From: Acanthosepion esculentum
Lineage: Eukaryota > Mollusca > Cephalopoda > Sepiida > Sepiidae
Length of the DNA stretch: 64,000 bases
Direction of reading: 5' to 3'
Assembly: GCA_964036315.1 (NCBI GenBank)
Contig: OZ038480.1
Location: 7,472,703 to 7,536,702, forward strand
Both the position numbers and the translations under genes were made by a program. The notes under the pieces were generated by a model. It searched no databases, was not told the DNA's origin, and was given only the letters and a program-made list of their open reading frames with translations. Shown here one piece after another: positions 13,410 to 25,795 of this stretch. Each line of letters opens with the position of its first letter. Positions within the stretch are counted from its first letter, which is position 1.

Positions 13410-14276
13410 AGCCCATTCACTGTTTTGGCTTTCAGTCAATCAAGTTTTCACACCCCTTACCATTTCACCTTTGGATCCATTCAAGATGTAATCTATTTCA
13501 CTTTACTTTTGGTATAATTTCGATTTTATCTGAGATATCTGTTGGAAAATATTGAACATCTAAATGTTTCTCTAGGATGTAAGGAGGCTAGCGATGTTTA
13601 ATACTTTGTTCGCTGAGTTAAATATTTAACCAACCCAAACAGTGAAATGGAAATATCCCTCAGAATGAAAAGATTAGCAATAGAACGACAAAGACAGCGA
13701 CGACAAAACCTATTTTAAGACAAAGGTGAAGCAAGACGATCACTTAATAGACAAAGTGTTGTAACCTAGGGAAGGTTACTGAATAGAATAATCACACGAA
13801 GGTTGGTAATGAACGATAATACTTAGGACAAGAACAACACATATAAGATTCGCCAGCGGCACGTAGAAGAAGTAGACAACTTGTAGAAGTGAGTCAAATG
13901 AATTCCACAATGAATCTCTAACTGCAGATTGCAGATCCACACATACAGTATTGACTACTGCATTTATGGGAATGGAGACATACCCATTAACGTCCGTAGG
14001 TATGCTACAACACAAAGCTATCTGAGTGTCTCACATGAAAGCCTTGAACAAATAAGGCTGCAATCTAAGAAACGCAAGAGTAAAGAAACTGATTAATTAA
14101 ACGGTTAATTTGTTCAGGAAATAATTTTGTCTAGATGCATATACATATTTTATCTGTATAGATTATTAAAACAACTAAGGAAAGTAACTTACTGACTTAC
14201 GTTCATTTTCCTCCATTCCCACGGAAGATGTGACAGGAAATATATAAATAAATACACATTGATAATCATTATATTG

Positions 14277-14331
<55 letters not shown>

Positions 14332-15809
14332 CTAGTAAAATCAAAAGTAGAATTTATATGATAAATATGATGTATGGACTCACTAAAATAGCATTTGGAG
14401 TCTACATTGTAGATTAAATAGTTCTGTATTTCCCACCGTTTGCTCTCAGTGAGGATCGAACTCACTATAGTTATAACAGACTGGGCACTTTATTTGCTAA
14501 CGATTGCTTCATGGCGAGACCAAGAGAGAGCGAGAGAGCAAAAGAAAGAAAGAGAGGGAGAGCAAAAGAGAGAGAGAGAGAGATAGAGAGTGCTTTTGTT
14601 CAAAACATAAATATGGAGTTGCTTCTCAGTGGCTAGCAAAATAATTTTGCCGACCATGAAGAGAATTCAGTAATCAATTGATTGCCTTGAACTCGTTCGC
14701 TTGTTCCTGACTCATCGAAACGAGGTGGATGTAAAATGGCAACAATTGGTGCATAAAATCTGCAAGTGAACATTCTTTTCTGTCACTTAAAACTATTCGA
14801 AAGAAAGTTTGATTAACAGGTTTTGGTATTTTGCTAAGGTGAATATGAAGACTCTTGTGAGGATTGAGGAATTCAAGAGATGAAGCACACTCGACTTCGA
14901 TTCTCATCAATAAAACATACGAATCTAAGAACATTCTATATCTAATCAATACCAATCTTGGAGTTTGTCATTTGTAATCGCGCATATTTTCTTAATTCGC
15001 TGCGCTTGGTTGATCATGTGGCTCTTAACGGGCAATGAGTGATGACTTTGTCTTTAGAGAAGTCAGTTTTTCGAGTATACACCGAAAAAACATGCTTTTC
15101 AGACACGTGGAAAAACACAAATTCTTGGTAAATGACGCGTTGGATTTACAAATATAAGGACAGATTTTTGCAATATTCGCTAGTTTTCCATTTCAAGGTC
15201 GGGGAGAAGGCATATAACCCATTATCTGTTCTTTGTTAGCATGTTCTCTTGGTATAAAATAAAACTTCTTATTTACGTTCTACCGACTTCTCCCTAACTG
15301 TCCTTATTTTTGTTTTTAGTGCCAGGGTAAATTAAACTTACGGGAGCTATTACTGAAGCCGGTCGCATATATTGCTCTGCTCTGTTTTCGCAATAGCTTT
15401 CATATGATAATTATTTCGAATAAGTTTCCTGTCCCTAGTCGCCCATGTTATCGGTTTATTCTGATCTGATAATTTCCAAGAGAATGTCAGAGTCAAAACT
15501 TTTGTTATAATTATGTAATGTTTCTTTTCGACCAGAAGCAATCATTCTAATGTAGCAAACACCTTTTTGTCTGAGAAGTTCAAACAGAAAATTCTATGTT
15601 TCTATTTGGTTTGCTTAAGCATAAATTTTTGTCGGATTGATTTTCCAGACGACATGATTGTGTAAAATGATTCATACCATTTCGATGGCCGCAAGTCTTA
15701 CATTTTATATAAATACCCGGTTCTTCTTGATCGGCATTAATGCAACATTTTCCCTGGAGCCAAAGTGTTAAAAATCTAGAAAAGTGTATTTTAGCTAGTT
15801 GCATAATAG
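13410..15809. other. Unassigned spacer with microsatellites
   Basis: It holds an (ATT)n run at 14,281-14,328 and a GA-rich run at 14,523-14,590. Minus-strand open frames (14,674-14,955; 15,580-15,804) lack recognisable domains. The latter contains a chance-like Cys-X2-Cys...His-X5-Cys pattern that I do not interpret. Confidence 0.5.
14281..14328 (+). repeat. (ATT)n microsatellite
   Basis: About 16 trinucleotide units. It reads as poly-Asn on the minus strand. Confidence 0.95.
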
Positions 15810-16527
15810 TGTGGAATCTTCCACGACAGCCAGTTTACCTTCCGCTGGGAAATGCACTCTTCCTGTTACGATTTTACCAAAATAATTACAAAGTAATTAA
15901 CATGCATTCATTGGTTAATCACCTTCAATCTAGCTCGCTGATTGGTCAGTTTCGACCAATCAGATCAAGCCCACGCGACAAATCTATTTAGGCGCCAACT
16001 CGGTTTCGAGCCTCCCACGTGATACAACGAATTTATAAAAACTCAACACGTGTGATTCTCGCTCTCTTCGACTCTTCGATCTCTCTTTCGTTGCGTTCTT
16101 CTTTACTCACTCGTGCGTCTCATCACCGCTGCCAAAATGTGACTCTAAAAGAACTCCCATCTTGACTAATGTAATCAGACGTAAAAGAACTTTACATCAT
16201 TTCATGCAAGTATAATTCTGAACTTTTCCAATACACAATTCCAAACACTTAACACATATACAATCTTCTAAACTACATTTTAATAATCAACTTATTCGTT
16301 ATGAGCTTAGGTACAAATATTACCTAGTCTAAGAGACACAACTCTCTAACCTTTCAGTTCACATGCATGTACATCATATACTTAATAAATTCAATTGTTA
16401 CGTTTTGAATCATTGTTTTTGTCTTTTATTAATTGTTGTGGATGGAAGATTATAAACATGCACAATTTGAAGCCTTCTGATCATTCAAACCTTCTGATAT
16501 CTCTTAACATCTTCACAAAACTGCACA
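15810..16527 (+). mobile_element. Solo LTR, family LTR-A copy 1
   Basis: 718 bp beginning TGTGGAATCTTCCAC and ending CTGCACA. It is flanked by an exact 4-bp direct repeat, ATAG (15,806-15,809 and 16,528-16,531). It carries a paired inverted CCAAT palindrome at 15,938-15,963 (CTGATTGGTC, 6-bp spacer, GACCAATCAG) and a TATA box (TATAAAA) at 16,034-16,040. TG...CA termini, promoter order and a short target-site duplication are what an LTR retrotransposon of gypsy or copia type leaves after LTR-LTR recombination. No internal region is present. Confidence 0.85.
15938..15963 (+). promoter_or_regulatory. Paired inverted CCAAT boxes of LTR-A copy 1
   Basis: CTGATTGGTC and GACCAATCAG form a palindrome around a 6-bp spacer, about 70 bp upstream of the TATA box. 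CCAAT boxes are known NF-Y sites. The same 26-bp arrangement is present at 17,253, 54,292 and 56,940. Confidence 0.7.
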
Positions 16528-16532
16528 ATAGT

Positions 16533-16630
16533 CACCGTAAAATTTGAAAGAGATAAAGTGTATTTTAATTTAAATAATCAGAAATACTTTCCGCTTGAAA
16601 AATCAGAATTTTTCCTAATAATTTACGGTG
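16533..16630. repeat. Small element with short terminal inverted repeats
   Basis: CACCGTAAA at the left and TTTACGGTG at the right enclose about 98 bp of AT-rich sequence between the two LTR-A copies. It could be a tiny MITE, but no target-site duplication was established. Confidence 0.35.
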
Positions 16631-16732
16631 AAATAGAAGCTAAAGGATAAAAAGAATAGAATTTGATTATAATAGACGCGAAACATTCACTGACTGAAAA
16701 CACGAAGAAAAAGTGAAATTTATTTACGATAT

Positions 16733-17408
16733 TGTAGCGGACTTATTTAAAAGTCGAAGATAATGATTTGAAACAATGACAATTGAAGTTATTAGCTATT
16801 GTAATTTACATGCATGCGAACTGAAAAGTGGGACTGAGTTGCATCCTTTTGATTAGGTAATTATTTGTATCTAGACTCATAACGAAAGTTTATATTTAAA
16901 ATGCAGTTTAGAAATTGTCTATTGGACAAGTTGGTAAGAGTTCAGAGATTGTACTTGCGTGAAATGTCGTAAAGTTCTTTAACGTCAAGACGGGAGTTCT
17001 CTGAGAGTACAAAGTTCTTTAACGTCTGACTGCATTAGTCAAGACGGGAGTTCCTTGAGAGTTACATTTTTTGGCTGTGGTGTGAGCGGTCGAAATTGTC
17101 TGCTGTTGTTGTCTCTCGCGGTGACGAACTCTACTGGTCTGCTCTGGTCTGTTCGTCGTGACACATGTTCGGGGGTTTTTTATATGGTCGTAGTCACGTG
17201 TCTGGCTCAGAATTGAGTTCGCGCCTAAATTGATCGTGCGTGTGGGAGCGATCTGATTGGTCGATACTGACCAATCAGCAAACTAGATTGACGGTGATTA
17301 ACCAATGAATGTCTGTTGATTATCTGTAAGTATTTTGTTGGTAAAATCGTAACAGGAAGAGTGCATTTCCTAGCAGAGGGTAAACTGGTTGTCGTGGCCG
17401 AGTCCACA
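16733..17408 (-). mobile_element. Solo LTR, family LTR-A copy 2 (inverted)
   Basis: 676 bp. On the minus strand it starts TGTGGACTCGGCCACGACA and ends GTCCGCTACA. It is flanked by an exact 4-bp repeat, ATAT (16,729-16,732 and 17,409-17,412). The CCAAT palindrome is at 17,253-17,278 and a TATA-like box (ATATAAAAAA on the minus strand) at 17,177-17,186. Its target-site duplication differs from that of copy 1, so the pair reflects two independent insertions about 200 bp apart in opposite orientation. Confidence 0.85.
17253..17278 (-). promoter_or_regulatory. Paired inverted CCAAT boxes of LTR-A copy 2
   Basis: CTGATTGGTC and GACCAATCAG arms, with one arm altered next to the spacer. The position relative to the LTR start and TATA box matches copy 1. 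Confidence 0.65.
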
Positions 17409-17639
17409 ATATATTAATCGGATCAAATGTCTTACATGATTGATGAAATGATTGCTTATTTTCTTTTGATGTTGAACCTGAAGGATAAAACTAAGGTTTT
17501 CTCTTAAAGTTTAATAGAAGAAAACAAAACTATTTCCCGGTTTATTTTTCTCCTGGAATTCCAAATCTGTTTGCAATGCAGCAGCCTTTAAATGCAAGCT
17601 CCCTTCTTATTGAAGAAAAACTATGGGAAGAAGCAGCTA

Positions 17640-18060
17640 GCGAGTATTTAGAAACCGAGCCAGGTGACTGAAAATGTTCAGTTCTCGCCATAGCGGAATC
17701 GGCCCGATCGATGGCCTTGCGGATCCTATGAGAAAGTTAATTGTCCTTTTAGCTGACCTGCCCTACGGTTTCTACGATGTCGGTATGAAGGCTTTCACTA
17801 GCTAGGTCTTGAAGGCGTTCATATATGGAAACCATTTCCGTAGTCTCAACCCATAAACGGCAGTTCGGTGACTGGTACTTTCCCTAAATCTTTTTCCAGA
17901 ATTTGTTGAATCGATTGATTCAGTACATTTATTTTTTTTTGTTATATAGTTTCTTGGTGAACTCCATTATCCTGCCTTCTCTAGCCTTCAAGGTTAGTTC
18001 TTTTTCTCGGTCAGATTGTCGCGAGTCTTGTTTGTCAGCTACGTTGGGCAATGCTGCCGA
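17640..18060 (-). pseudogene. gag-like relic of an LTR retroelement
   Basis: The minus strand contains, in shifting frames, a charged helical block (REKELTLKAREGRIMEFTKKLY), then QQILEKDLGKVPV, then SIYERLQDLASESLHTDIV, then RKAIDRADSAMARTE. This order of short helical, charged segments downstream of an LTR and leader is typical of a retroelement gag capsid region, but no CCHC box or protease is visible. At least two frameshifts and stops break it. The assignment rests on position and composition, so a different minus-strand gene relic is possible. Confidence 0.35.
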
Positions 18061-18119
18061 GAGGGCCTTTTCTTAGGCTGTCTCTGGCACAGGTGTTATC
18101 TTTCTCATCGACTTCTAGT

Positions 18120-18559
18120 GATGAGAGACTTGATGCGTGACCATATGTGACGTCCTATACATGTGGCAGCTGCTGATCCAGGGTGTTGTCCTGGTAGCGG
18201 CGCCACTTGAGACGCTGACCCCGGGTGGGTGGTGTGATTTTGCAATCACGACACCGTATGTGAGTCAGTCTAACCCTGGGACACCCGCTGAAGTCCTGAT
18301 CGCGACGACAGATGTGACACTCTAAGCCTGCTGGTTACCACGGCATCGGATGTGAGATTCTAACTCTTGTCTTGGTCGCGGATGATGTCTGGTTAGATAC
18401 GGCATTAGCCTTGTCGTCCCCAGCTCGCCTCCAACGTCTGGTTACCGAAGCAACGACTTTGATCTCGATCCAACCTACCCACGTTGTGATTTGATCTTAG
18501 GTTGACGAGATCAATCAGGCGTCGGGCCGTAGCGCGAGCCGAATCCGGGTCAAGGGTGA
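18120..18559 (-). other. GC-rich leader between LTR and gag-like relic
   Basis: The base composition is clearly more GC-rich than its surroundings. It contains a degenerate repeated motif of the form ATGTGAG...TCTAA near 18,257, 18,309 and 18,349. I see no open frame worth calling. Position suggests an untranslated leader of the element whose LTR follows. Confidence 0.4.
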
Positions 18560-19492
18560 TGTTGCACAAATGAATATAGAAGAAAGATAAAGGAACAATT
18601 CAAGGAGTTCAAATGTTGCTAATGAATAACAATTTACTTTCTATCTGTCTGTTGGATACATGAGTCCGTCTCTATCTCTCTCCCAGCCCACGTCTATGGA
18701 TTGTGACACTTCTGCGTTTCTTAGCGAGTTTCAGTATCTTAAGTTGTGTTTCAGTAAACGGCTTTTGGTATCTTCAATCGATGTTTGCTAAAACTGGCCA
18801 TGGTATCTTCAATCGACGTTTGTCAACTGGCTTTGGTGGAAAAATCTAAGTCGGACTTCACTGAACTGCTAGAAGTCGAACGGCGTGGAATTCGTGCGGT
18901 CACCTGCTGCGAGGCTTATTCTTAACTGCCAACTGCTACTGTCGAACTGTGTCCGAAGAACTCTAATTCTGACTCCCTCTGACTGGTAACTCAAACGATC
19001 TGAACGTCCGGGGACGTTCGTTTATATGGACGTCGACCAAAACTCGGTGTGTGGCCGGACGCGGTCTAGGTTCCTCGATAATTTCAAATCTCCAATAAGG
19101 ATTTTCTTTGTTTTCGGACAGGAAAATTTATCACTTTCCATTTTTGGAAATCTATCGCTCTTTGTTTGGAGGGATTTTCCCCCTTTCGTGAGGAGAGGTC
19201 GGAGGAGAATTGCCTCCTAAGACTCTTCCTCTTCATACCGGTACCTCATACCAAACCCTTCGAGGGGCGTCAACAACAATTCCCTTCCTTCTCATATCCT
19301 CACCTTCTGTGAGGAGAGGTCGGAGGAGAATTATCCCCCTAAGACTCTTCCTTTCTCACATTGGTACCACACACTGACCTCCTCGTGGGCGTCAGCAGGT
19401 TTCTCCTTCTTTACCATATTTGTCACCTCTGCCTACCACTTCATGCTACCCTGGTGTGGGTGTGGCTAGGCTGGTGGTAGCTTACATTGACA
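18560..19492 (-). mobile_element. Probable 5' LTR of a minus-strand retroelement (LTR-E)
   Basis: On the minus strand the block begins TGTCAATGTAAGC and ends GTGCAACA. A TATA-like box (ATATAAACG) lies near 19,020-19,028. The flanking tetranucleotides do not match, as expected if this is a 5' LTR still joined to internal sequence rather than a solo LTR. A ~121-bp tandem duplication lies inside it (AGGAGAGGTCGGAGGAGAAT at 19,190 and again near 19,311). The exact ends are approximate. Confidence 0.5.
19188..19405 (+). repeat. Imperfect ~121-bp tandem duplication
   Basis: Both copies contain GTGAGGAGAGGTCGGAGGAG, then CTAAGACTCTTCCT, then GGTACC and a GGGCGTCA block, in the same order. They have diverged by small indels. 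Confidence 0.7.
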
Positions 19493-21120
19493 CTCCAAGG
19501 GAAAAGAAAAGAAAGAAAAAGAATTATCCTTTTCCCGTGTCATCCCAAAATCTGTTATCAACAGAATTCTAGACCCCACAGAGTGTGCCCGCAGAATTAT
19601 TTTTATCTTACTTTGGACATCTGATCATCATCCAGCACATTTATTGCTGACTTTTCAACTATTGTAATCAACCTTTAACTGGGTGGTTTTCGTTTGACGA
19701 ACAAAATCCCTTTTTCCTTTTCTCGTTTCAACTGTCCACGTGACCATTTCTGTCGACAGAAATCCTTCGTCGTATACACAGTTTTTGCCCATATCAATGT
19801 TTTTGTTTCGCTTAATTCGCTTAATTCCGTCTTCCTTGAAGACCCCCTTTCTCCACACGCAGCTGACCGACATTCGAGATTTCGAGTGTCGGCCATCTGT
19901 GTGGTCAAAAACGTTGTTCTTATCAGGATATTAATTAATGTTGACAGACCTGAGATCCGCTTTCTTACGATTTTCCGCTTTTTTTCGCATTGCAAATGAA
20001 AACAAATAAAAAAAATCTTTTACCCATTCTTTGTTTGTAAAAAGAAACAAATAATGTCGCTCAGTATGTCTTTCGATCTATCTATTGCTTTAGTAATTCC
20101 CGTTATTAATTTCTGTGATTAATTAATTAATCAATTAACCACTGTAGCTAAATAGGGTCACACATATTTGAGAAGGAAATAATATAATTCGATACGGTCC
20201 CGGTTCTCCCCATCCGACAAAGGAAATACAATATAAAAGGGATATAAAATATAAATGAATAACGCGAACACAACAATAATCAAAAGAAAACAAAAACATA
20301 AAAATTAAAAATAACAACAACAAATAATGAGGGGAAAACACGTGGTTAAAATAAGACGATATGCGAAAATGGGTTTTATGTCGAGTTTTTTTCTTCTCTT
20401 CTCTTTCTTTTTCTAAAAAAACTAGTAACTTGAAGGAAGTGATGTCGTCGCTTTTATCAGTACAGTTTTGAGGTCTTCTCGCAGATCAAAGACGCCACTA
20501 GAATTTTTCTCCAACAACTGACAACAGCTACAACGACCCTAATCTATTTCACTTTTCGGGTGGGTTAGGGGAGATTGTCAGACGACTGCTGGAATCGAAA
20601 ATTAGCGGTCCGCGTTTTGAGCTTGATTTTCCTCTTTATAATTTCGAATTAAAAAAAGAACGCATTGCTATAGCGGATTTTTCTTTTACTCTAATAGTCG
20701 AATAATTGGCACAGGTTTTCCCTTTAATATCCGAATCGTCATCTTAGTGGATGTGTTTTCACCGTGTAATAGCCGTCGCTCCATTTGAATGGGTGAGAGA
20801 ACTGATAAATTGCGCAAATTATGTTGAAGGATATTTTATTCGCTCAGATACATATGCAGCTGTGAAAACTGCAATTAAGACAAAGGATTTGCATAAGCAC
20901 AACGTGGGAAAATGTACATAGGGGTGCAAGGGCAAAACATTTATCAGGAAGCAACAATACATACACTTTATATAGGAATAAAGCGTTGCTGCCGACACTT
21001 GAGTTTGAACATAGATCACCAGTGAGCAAACAAAAGGGGATCCCGTTATTGAATTAAGTAGACCCCGTGACCATAGAAGAAAAGCATATATGGGAGCTAG
21101 CGTGTGTCTAATTGATCGTT
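19493..21120. other. Unassigned spacer
   Basis: Several overlapping open frames occur on both strands between 19,650 and 20,000. None has a known motif, and their mutual overlap argues against coding. Confidence 0.5.
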
Positions 21121-21128
21121 ATTTCTAG

Positions 21129-21202
21129 TCTATCCTCTATTACTATTCGGATCGCTATTTCTGTTCTATCCTCTATTACTATACGGATTGCTATTCTCTA
21201 CT
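21129..21202 (+). repeat. 36-bp tandem duplication
   Basis: TATCCTCTATTACTATTCGG at 21,131 recurs as TATCCTCTATTACTATACGG at 21,167. A looser version of the motif continues to about 21,245. Confidence 0.8.
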
Positions 21203-21473
21203 CTAGTCACTATGCTATTTCTCTATTCAGATCACTATACGGATTACTTTTCGAGTGAGTATTATCGAGCAAGTACTATTAGTCTGACACCAGTATTATT
21301 CAACGGCGTTACTATAGTTGTATCTGCGATTACAAAGTTTCTACTACAACGAGCATTACGAAAGTGATAACGAGTATTCGTTGGCATTACAAAAGTGGCA
21401 ACGAGTGTTCATTGACGTCACAAAACATGCATACAGCAACAACAGATTACACAGAACAAAAAACTTCTGATGA

Positions 21474-22024
<551 letters not shown>

Positions 22025-22857
22025 AAACGTGTGGTTAACATTTAAAATCAACAGGAAAATACGTAGGCCTATAAAGTTAAAAATACTAACATTTAAAATT
22101 TTATAATTATCTTTCGATTCACGAAAGTAATAAATTTACATTAAAAATGATTTTTAGCGTATTCAACGTGTTTACTTTAAATGCATATGTGTATAGTTTA
22201 TGAGAAATACAAGTTAAAGCGTACAATTTGAGAGACATTTAGATGTCATTTACGTCGTCGTTGGTACCATGTGGGCGTGGCGATTTCACTCATCGCATCA
22301 GTATTAAATGCACTGAGTGTGATGAAAACCAGGTCCAACCGTTCCAAAGGCTGCTGTTCGAAAAAACCCAAAGAAAATTTCCTGTCAGACTCTTGCGTAG
22401 GGACCAAATTCATGGGCATTACAATCATAGGATCTGATAACTTTTTGGTCATTTTTATCACGAGCCTTTTAGTGTAAAGCAACTTTTTCATGTTATCTTT
22501 TTCTTCTATCCCGACTACGTAATATTTCTTTTATTTTCTTTCAGAAATTACAAAGTACGGGAACTATTTTCTTTGGCAAAATTGCCCAAGGAGTTACCAG
22601 GTCACCTATGGGCGCAGACACGGAGTGGGGTTGCCGAAAAAACGAACATGCTGATGTTACTAACGTGTGTCTGGCGGCAAACACAGTACCTACTTTCCTT
22701 GACTTAAAATCTAAAAAAATTTATTCAGATTCAGTTTTGTAAAAAAGAAACTAATAGAACACGATACAAATAGCAATCATTAAATTACGCTACAAAATTC
22801 ACAACAAATTGTTAAAAAAAAAACATTACACCAAATGCTAACGAAAACCACAAGCGC
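22025..22857. other. Unassigned spacer
   Basis: Three overlapping open frames of 64-81 codons lie at 22,243-22,491 on both strands. None is recognisable. Confidence 0.5.
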
Positions 22858-25795
22858 AGATCTTCAGTGATTCAGTTCTTCAATAATTCAGTTCTTCGGT
22901 AATTCAGTAATTCAGTTCATCGGTGATTCAGTTCTTTGGTGATCCAGTTCTTCGGTGATTCAGTTCTTCAGAAATTCAGTTCTTCGGTGATTCAGTTCTT
23001 CGGTGATTCAGTTCTTCAGAAATTCAGTTCTTCGGTGATTCAGTTATTCGGTGATTCAGTTCTTTGGTGATTCAGTTCTTCGGTGATTCAGTTCTTCAGT
23101 AATTTAGTTCTTCGGTGATTCAGTTCTTCAGTGATTCAGTTCTTCGGTGATTCAGTTCTTCGGTGATCCAGTTCCTCAGTAATTTATTTCTTCGTTGATT
23201 CAGCTCTTTAATTCTTCGATGATTCAGTTCTTCGGTGATTCAGTTCTTCGGTGTTTCAGTTCTTCGGTGATTCAGATCTTCGGTGATTCAGTTCTTCTGT
23301 AATTCAGTTCTTCAGTAATTCAGTTCTTCGATGATTCAGTTCTTCAGAAATTCAGTTCTTTGGTGACTCAGTTCTTCAGTAATTCAGTTCCTCAGTAATT
23401 CAGTTTTTCAGTAGTTCAGTTCTTCGATGATTCAGTTCTTCGGTGATTCAGTTCTTCAGAAATTCAGTTCTACGGTGATTCAGTTCTTCAGTAATTCAGT
23501 TCTTCGGTGATTCAGTTCTTCGGCAATTCAGTTCTTCGGTGTTTCAGTTCGTCGGTGATTCAGATCTTCGGTGATTCAGTTCTTCTGTAATTCAGTTCTT
23601 CAGTAATTCAGTTCTTCGATGATTCAGTTCTTCGGTGATTCAGTTCTTCAGAAATTCAGTTCTTCAATAATTAAGTTCTTCACTAATTCAGTTCCTCAGT
23701 AATTCAGTTCTTCGGTGATTCAGTTCTTCGGTGATTCAGTTCTTCGGTGATTCAGTTCTTTAGTTCTTCGGTGATTCAGTTCTTCAGTAATTCAGTTCTT
23801 CGATGATTCAGTTCTTCGGTGATTCAGTTTTTCAGTAATTCAGTTCTTCAGTAATTCAGTTCTTCGGTGATTCAGTTCTTCGGTGATTCAGTTCTTTAGT
23901 TCTTCGGTGATTCAGTTCTTCAGTAATTCAGTTCATCGGTGATTCAGTTCTTTGGTGATCCAGTTCTTCGGTGATTCAGTTCTTCAGAAATTCAGTTCTT
24001 TGGTGATTCAGTTATTCGGTGATTCAGTTCTTCAGAAATTCAGTTCTTCGGTGATTCAGTTATTCGGTGATTTAGTTCTTTGGTGATTCAGTTCTTCGGT
24101 GATTCAGTTCTTCAGTAATTTATTTCTTCGGTGATTCAGTTCTTCAGTGATTCAGTTCTTCGGTGATTCAGTTCTTCGGTGATCCAGTTCCTCAGTAATT
24201 TATTTCTTCGTTGATTCAGTTCTTTAATTCGTCGATGATTCAGTTCTTCGGTGATTCAGTTCTTCGGTGTTTCAGTTCTTCGGTGATTCAGATCTTCGGT
24301 GATTCAGTTCTTTTGTAATTCAGTTCTTCAGTAATTCAGTTCTTCGATGATTCAGTTCTTCGGTGATTCAGTTCTTCAGAAATTCAGTTCTTCAGTAATT
24401 CAGTTCTTCAGTAATTCAGTTCCTCAGTAATTCAGTTCTTCGGTGATTCAGTTCTTCGGTGATTCATTTCTTCTGTAATTCAGTTCTTCAGTAATTCAGT
24501 TCTTCGATGATTCAGTTCTTCGGTGATTCAGTTCTTCAGAAATTCAGTTCTTCGGTGATTCAGTTCTTCAGTAATTCAGTTCTTCGGTGATTCAGTTCTT
24601 CGGTGATTCAGTTCTTCTGTAATTCAGTTCTTCAGTAATTCGGTTCTTCGATGATTCCTTTCTTCGGTGATTCAGTTCTTCAGAAATTCAGTTCTTCGGT
24701 GATTCAGTTCTTCAGAAATTCAGTTCTTCGGTGATTCAGTTCCTCAGTAATTCAGTTCTTCGGTGATTCAATTCTTCGGTGATTCAGTTCTTCTGTAATT
24801 CAGTTCTTCAGTAATTCAGCTCTTCGGTGATTCAGTTCTTCGGTGATTCAGTTCTTCTGTAATTCAGTTCTTCAGTAATTCAGTTCTTCGATGATTCAGT
24901 TCTTCGGTGATTCAGTTCTTCGGTGATCCAGTTCCTCAGTAATTTATTTCTTCGTTGATTCAGTTCTTTAATTCTTCGATGATTCAGTTCTTCGGTGATT
25001 CAGTTCTTCGGTGATTCAGATCTTCGGTGATTCAGTTCTTCTGTAATTCAGTTCTTCAGTAATTCAGTTCGTCGATGATTCAGTTCTTCGGTGATTCAGT
25101 TCTTCAGAAATTCAGTTCTTCAGTAATTCAGTTCTTCAGTAATTCAGTTCCTCAGTAATTCAGTTCTTCGGTGATTCAATTCTTCGGTGATTCAGTTCTT
25201 CTGTAATTGAGTTCTTCAGTAATTCAGTTCTTCGATGATTCAGTTCTTCTGTGATTCAGTTCTTCAGAAATTCAGTTCTTCGGTGATTCAGTTCTTCAGT
25301 AATTCAGTTCTTCGGTGATTCAGTTCTTCGGTGATTCAGTTCTTCTGTAATTCAGTTCTTCAGTAATTCAGTTCTTCGATGATTCAGTTCTTCGGTGATT
25401 CAGTTTTTCAGTAATTCAGTTCTTCGGTGATTCAGTTCTTCGGTGATTCAGTTCTTCTGTAATTCAGTTCTTCAGTAATTCAGTTCTTCGATGATTCAGT
25501 TCTTCGGTGATTCAGTTCTTCAGAAATTCAGTTCTTCGGTGATTCAGTTCTTCAGTAATTCAGTTCTTCGGTGATTCAGTTCTTCGGTGATTCAGTTCTT
25601 CGGTGATTCAGTTCTTTAGTTCTTCGGTGATTCAGTTCTTCAGTAATTCAGTTCTTCGGTGATTCAGGTCTTTAGAAATTCAGTTTTTCGGTGATTCAAT
25701 TCTTCAGTAATTCAGTTCTTCGGTGATTCAGTTCTTCGGTGATTCAGTTCTTCAGTAATTCAGTTCTTCGGTGATTCAGTTCTTCAGTGATTTAC
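22858..25795 (+). repeat. 16-bp minisatellite array with higher-order structure
   Basis: About 2.9 kb, roughly 180 units of a 16-bp repeat with constant part TTCAGTTCTT and a variable hexamer: CGGTGA, CAGTAA, CAGAAA, CTGTAA or CGATGA. From ~24,440 to ~25,560 a nine-unit order (GG-T-A-D-G-E-G-A, naming the hexamers by type) recurs, which is 144 bp. A rarer marker, CAGTAATTTATTTCTTCGTT, occurs at 23,177, 24,193 and 24,937, so larger blocks of about 1,016 and 744 bp were duplicated too. Each frame meets TGA or TAA within three units on both strands, so the array cannot encode a repeat protein. Confidence 0.95.

Noticed and set aside
19655..19999. Overlapping open frames of 64-106 codons on both strands
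   Set aside because: They overlap each other, lack motifs and have no supporting context.
22858..25795. Possible CRISPR-like array or repeat-protein gene
   Set aside because: The units are contiguous 16-mers without unique spacers, and all six frames have frequent stops.
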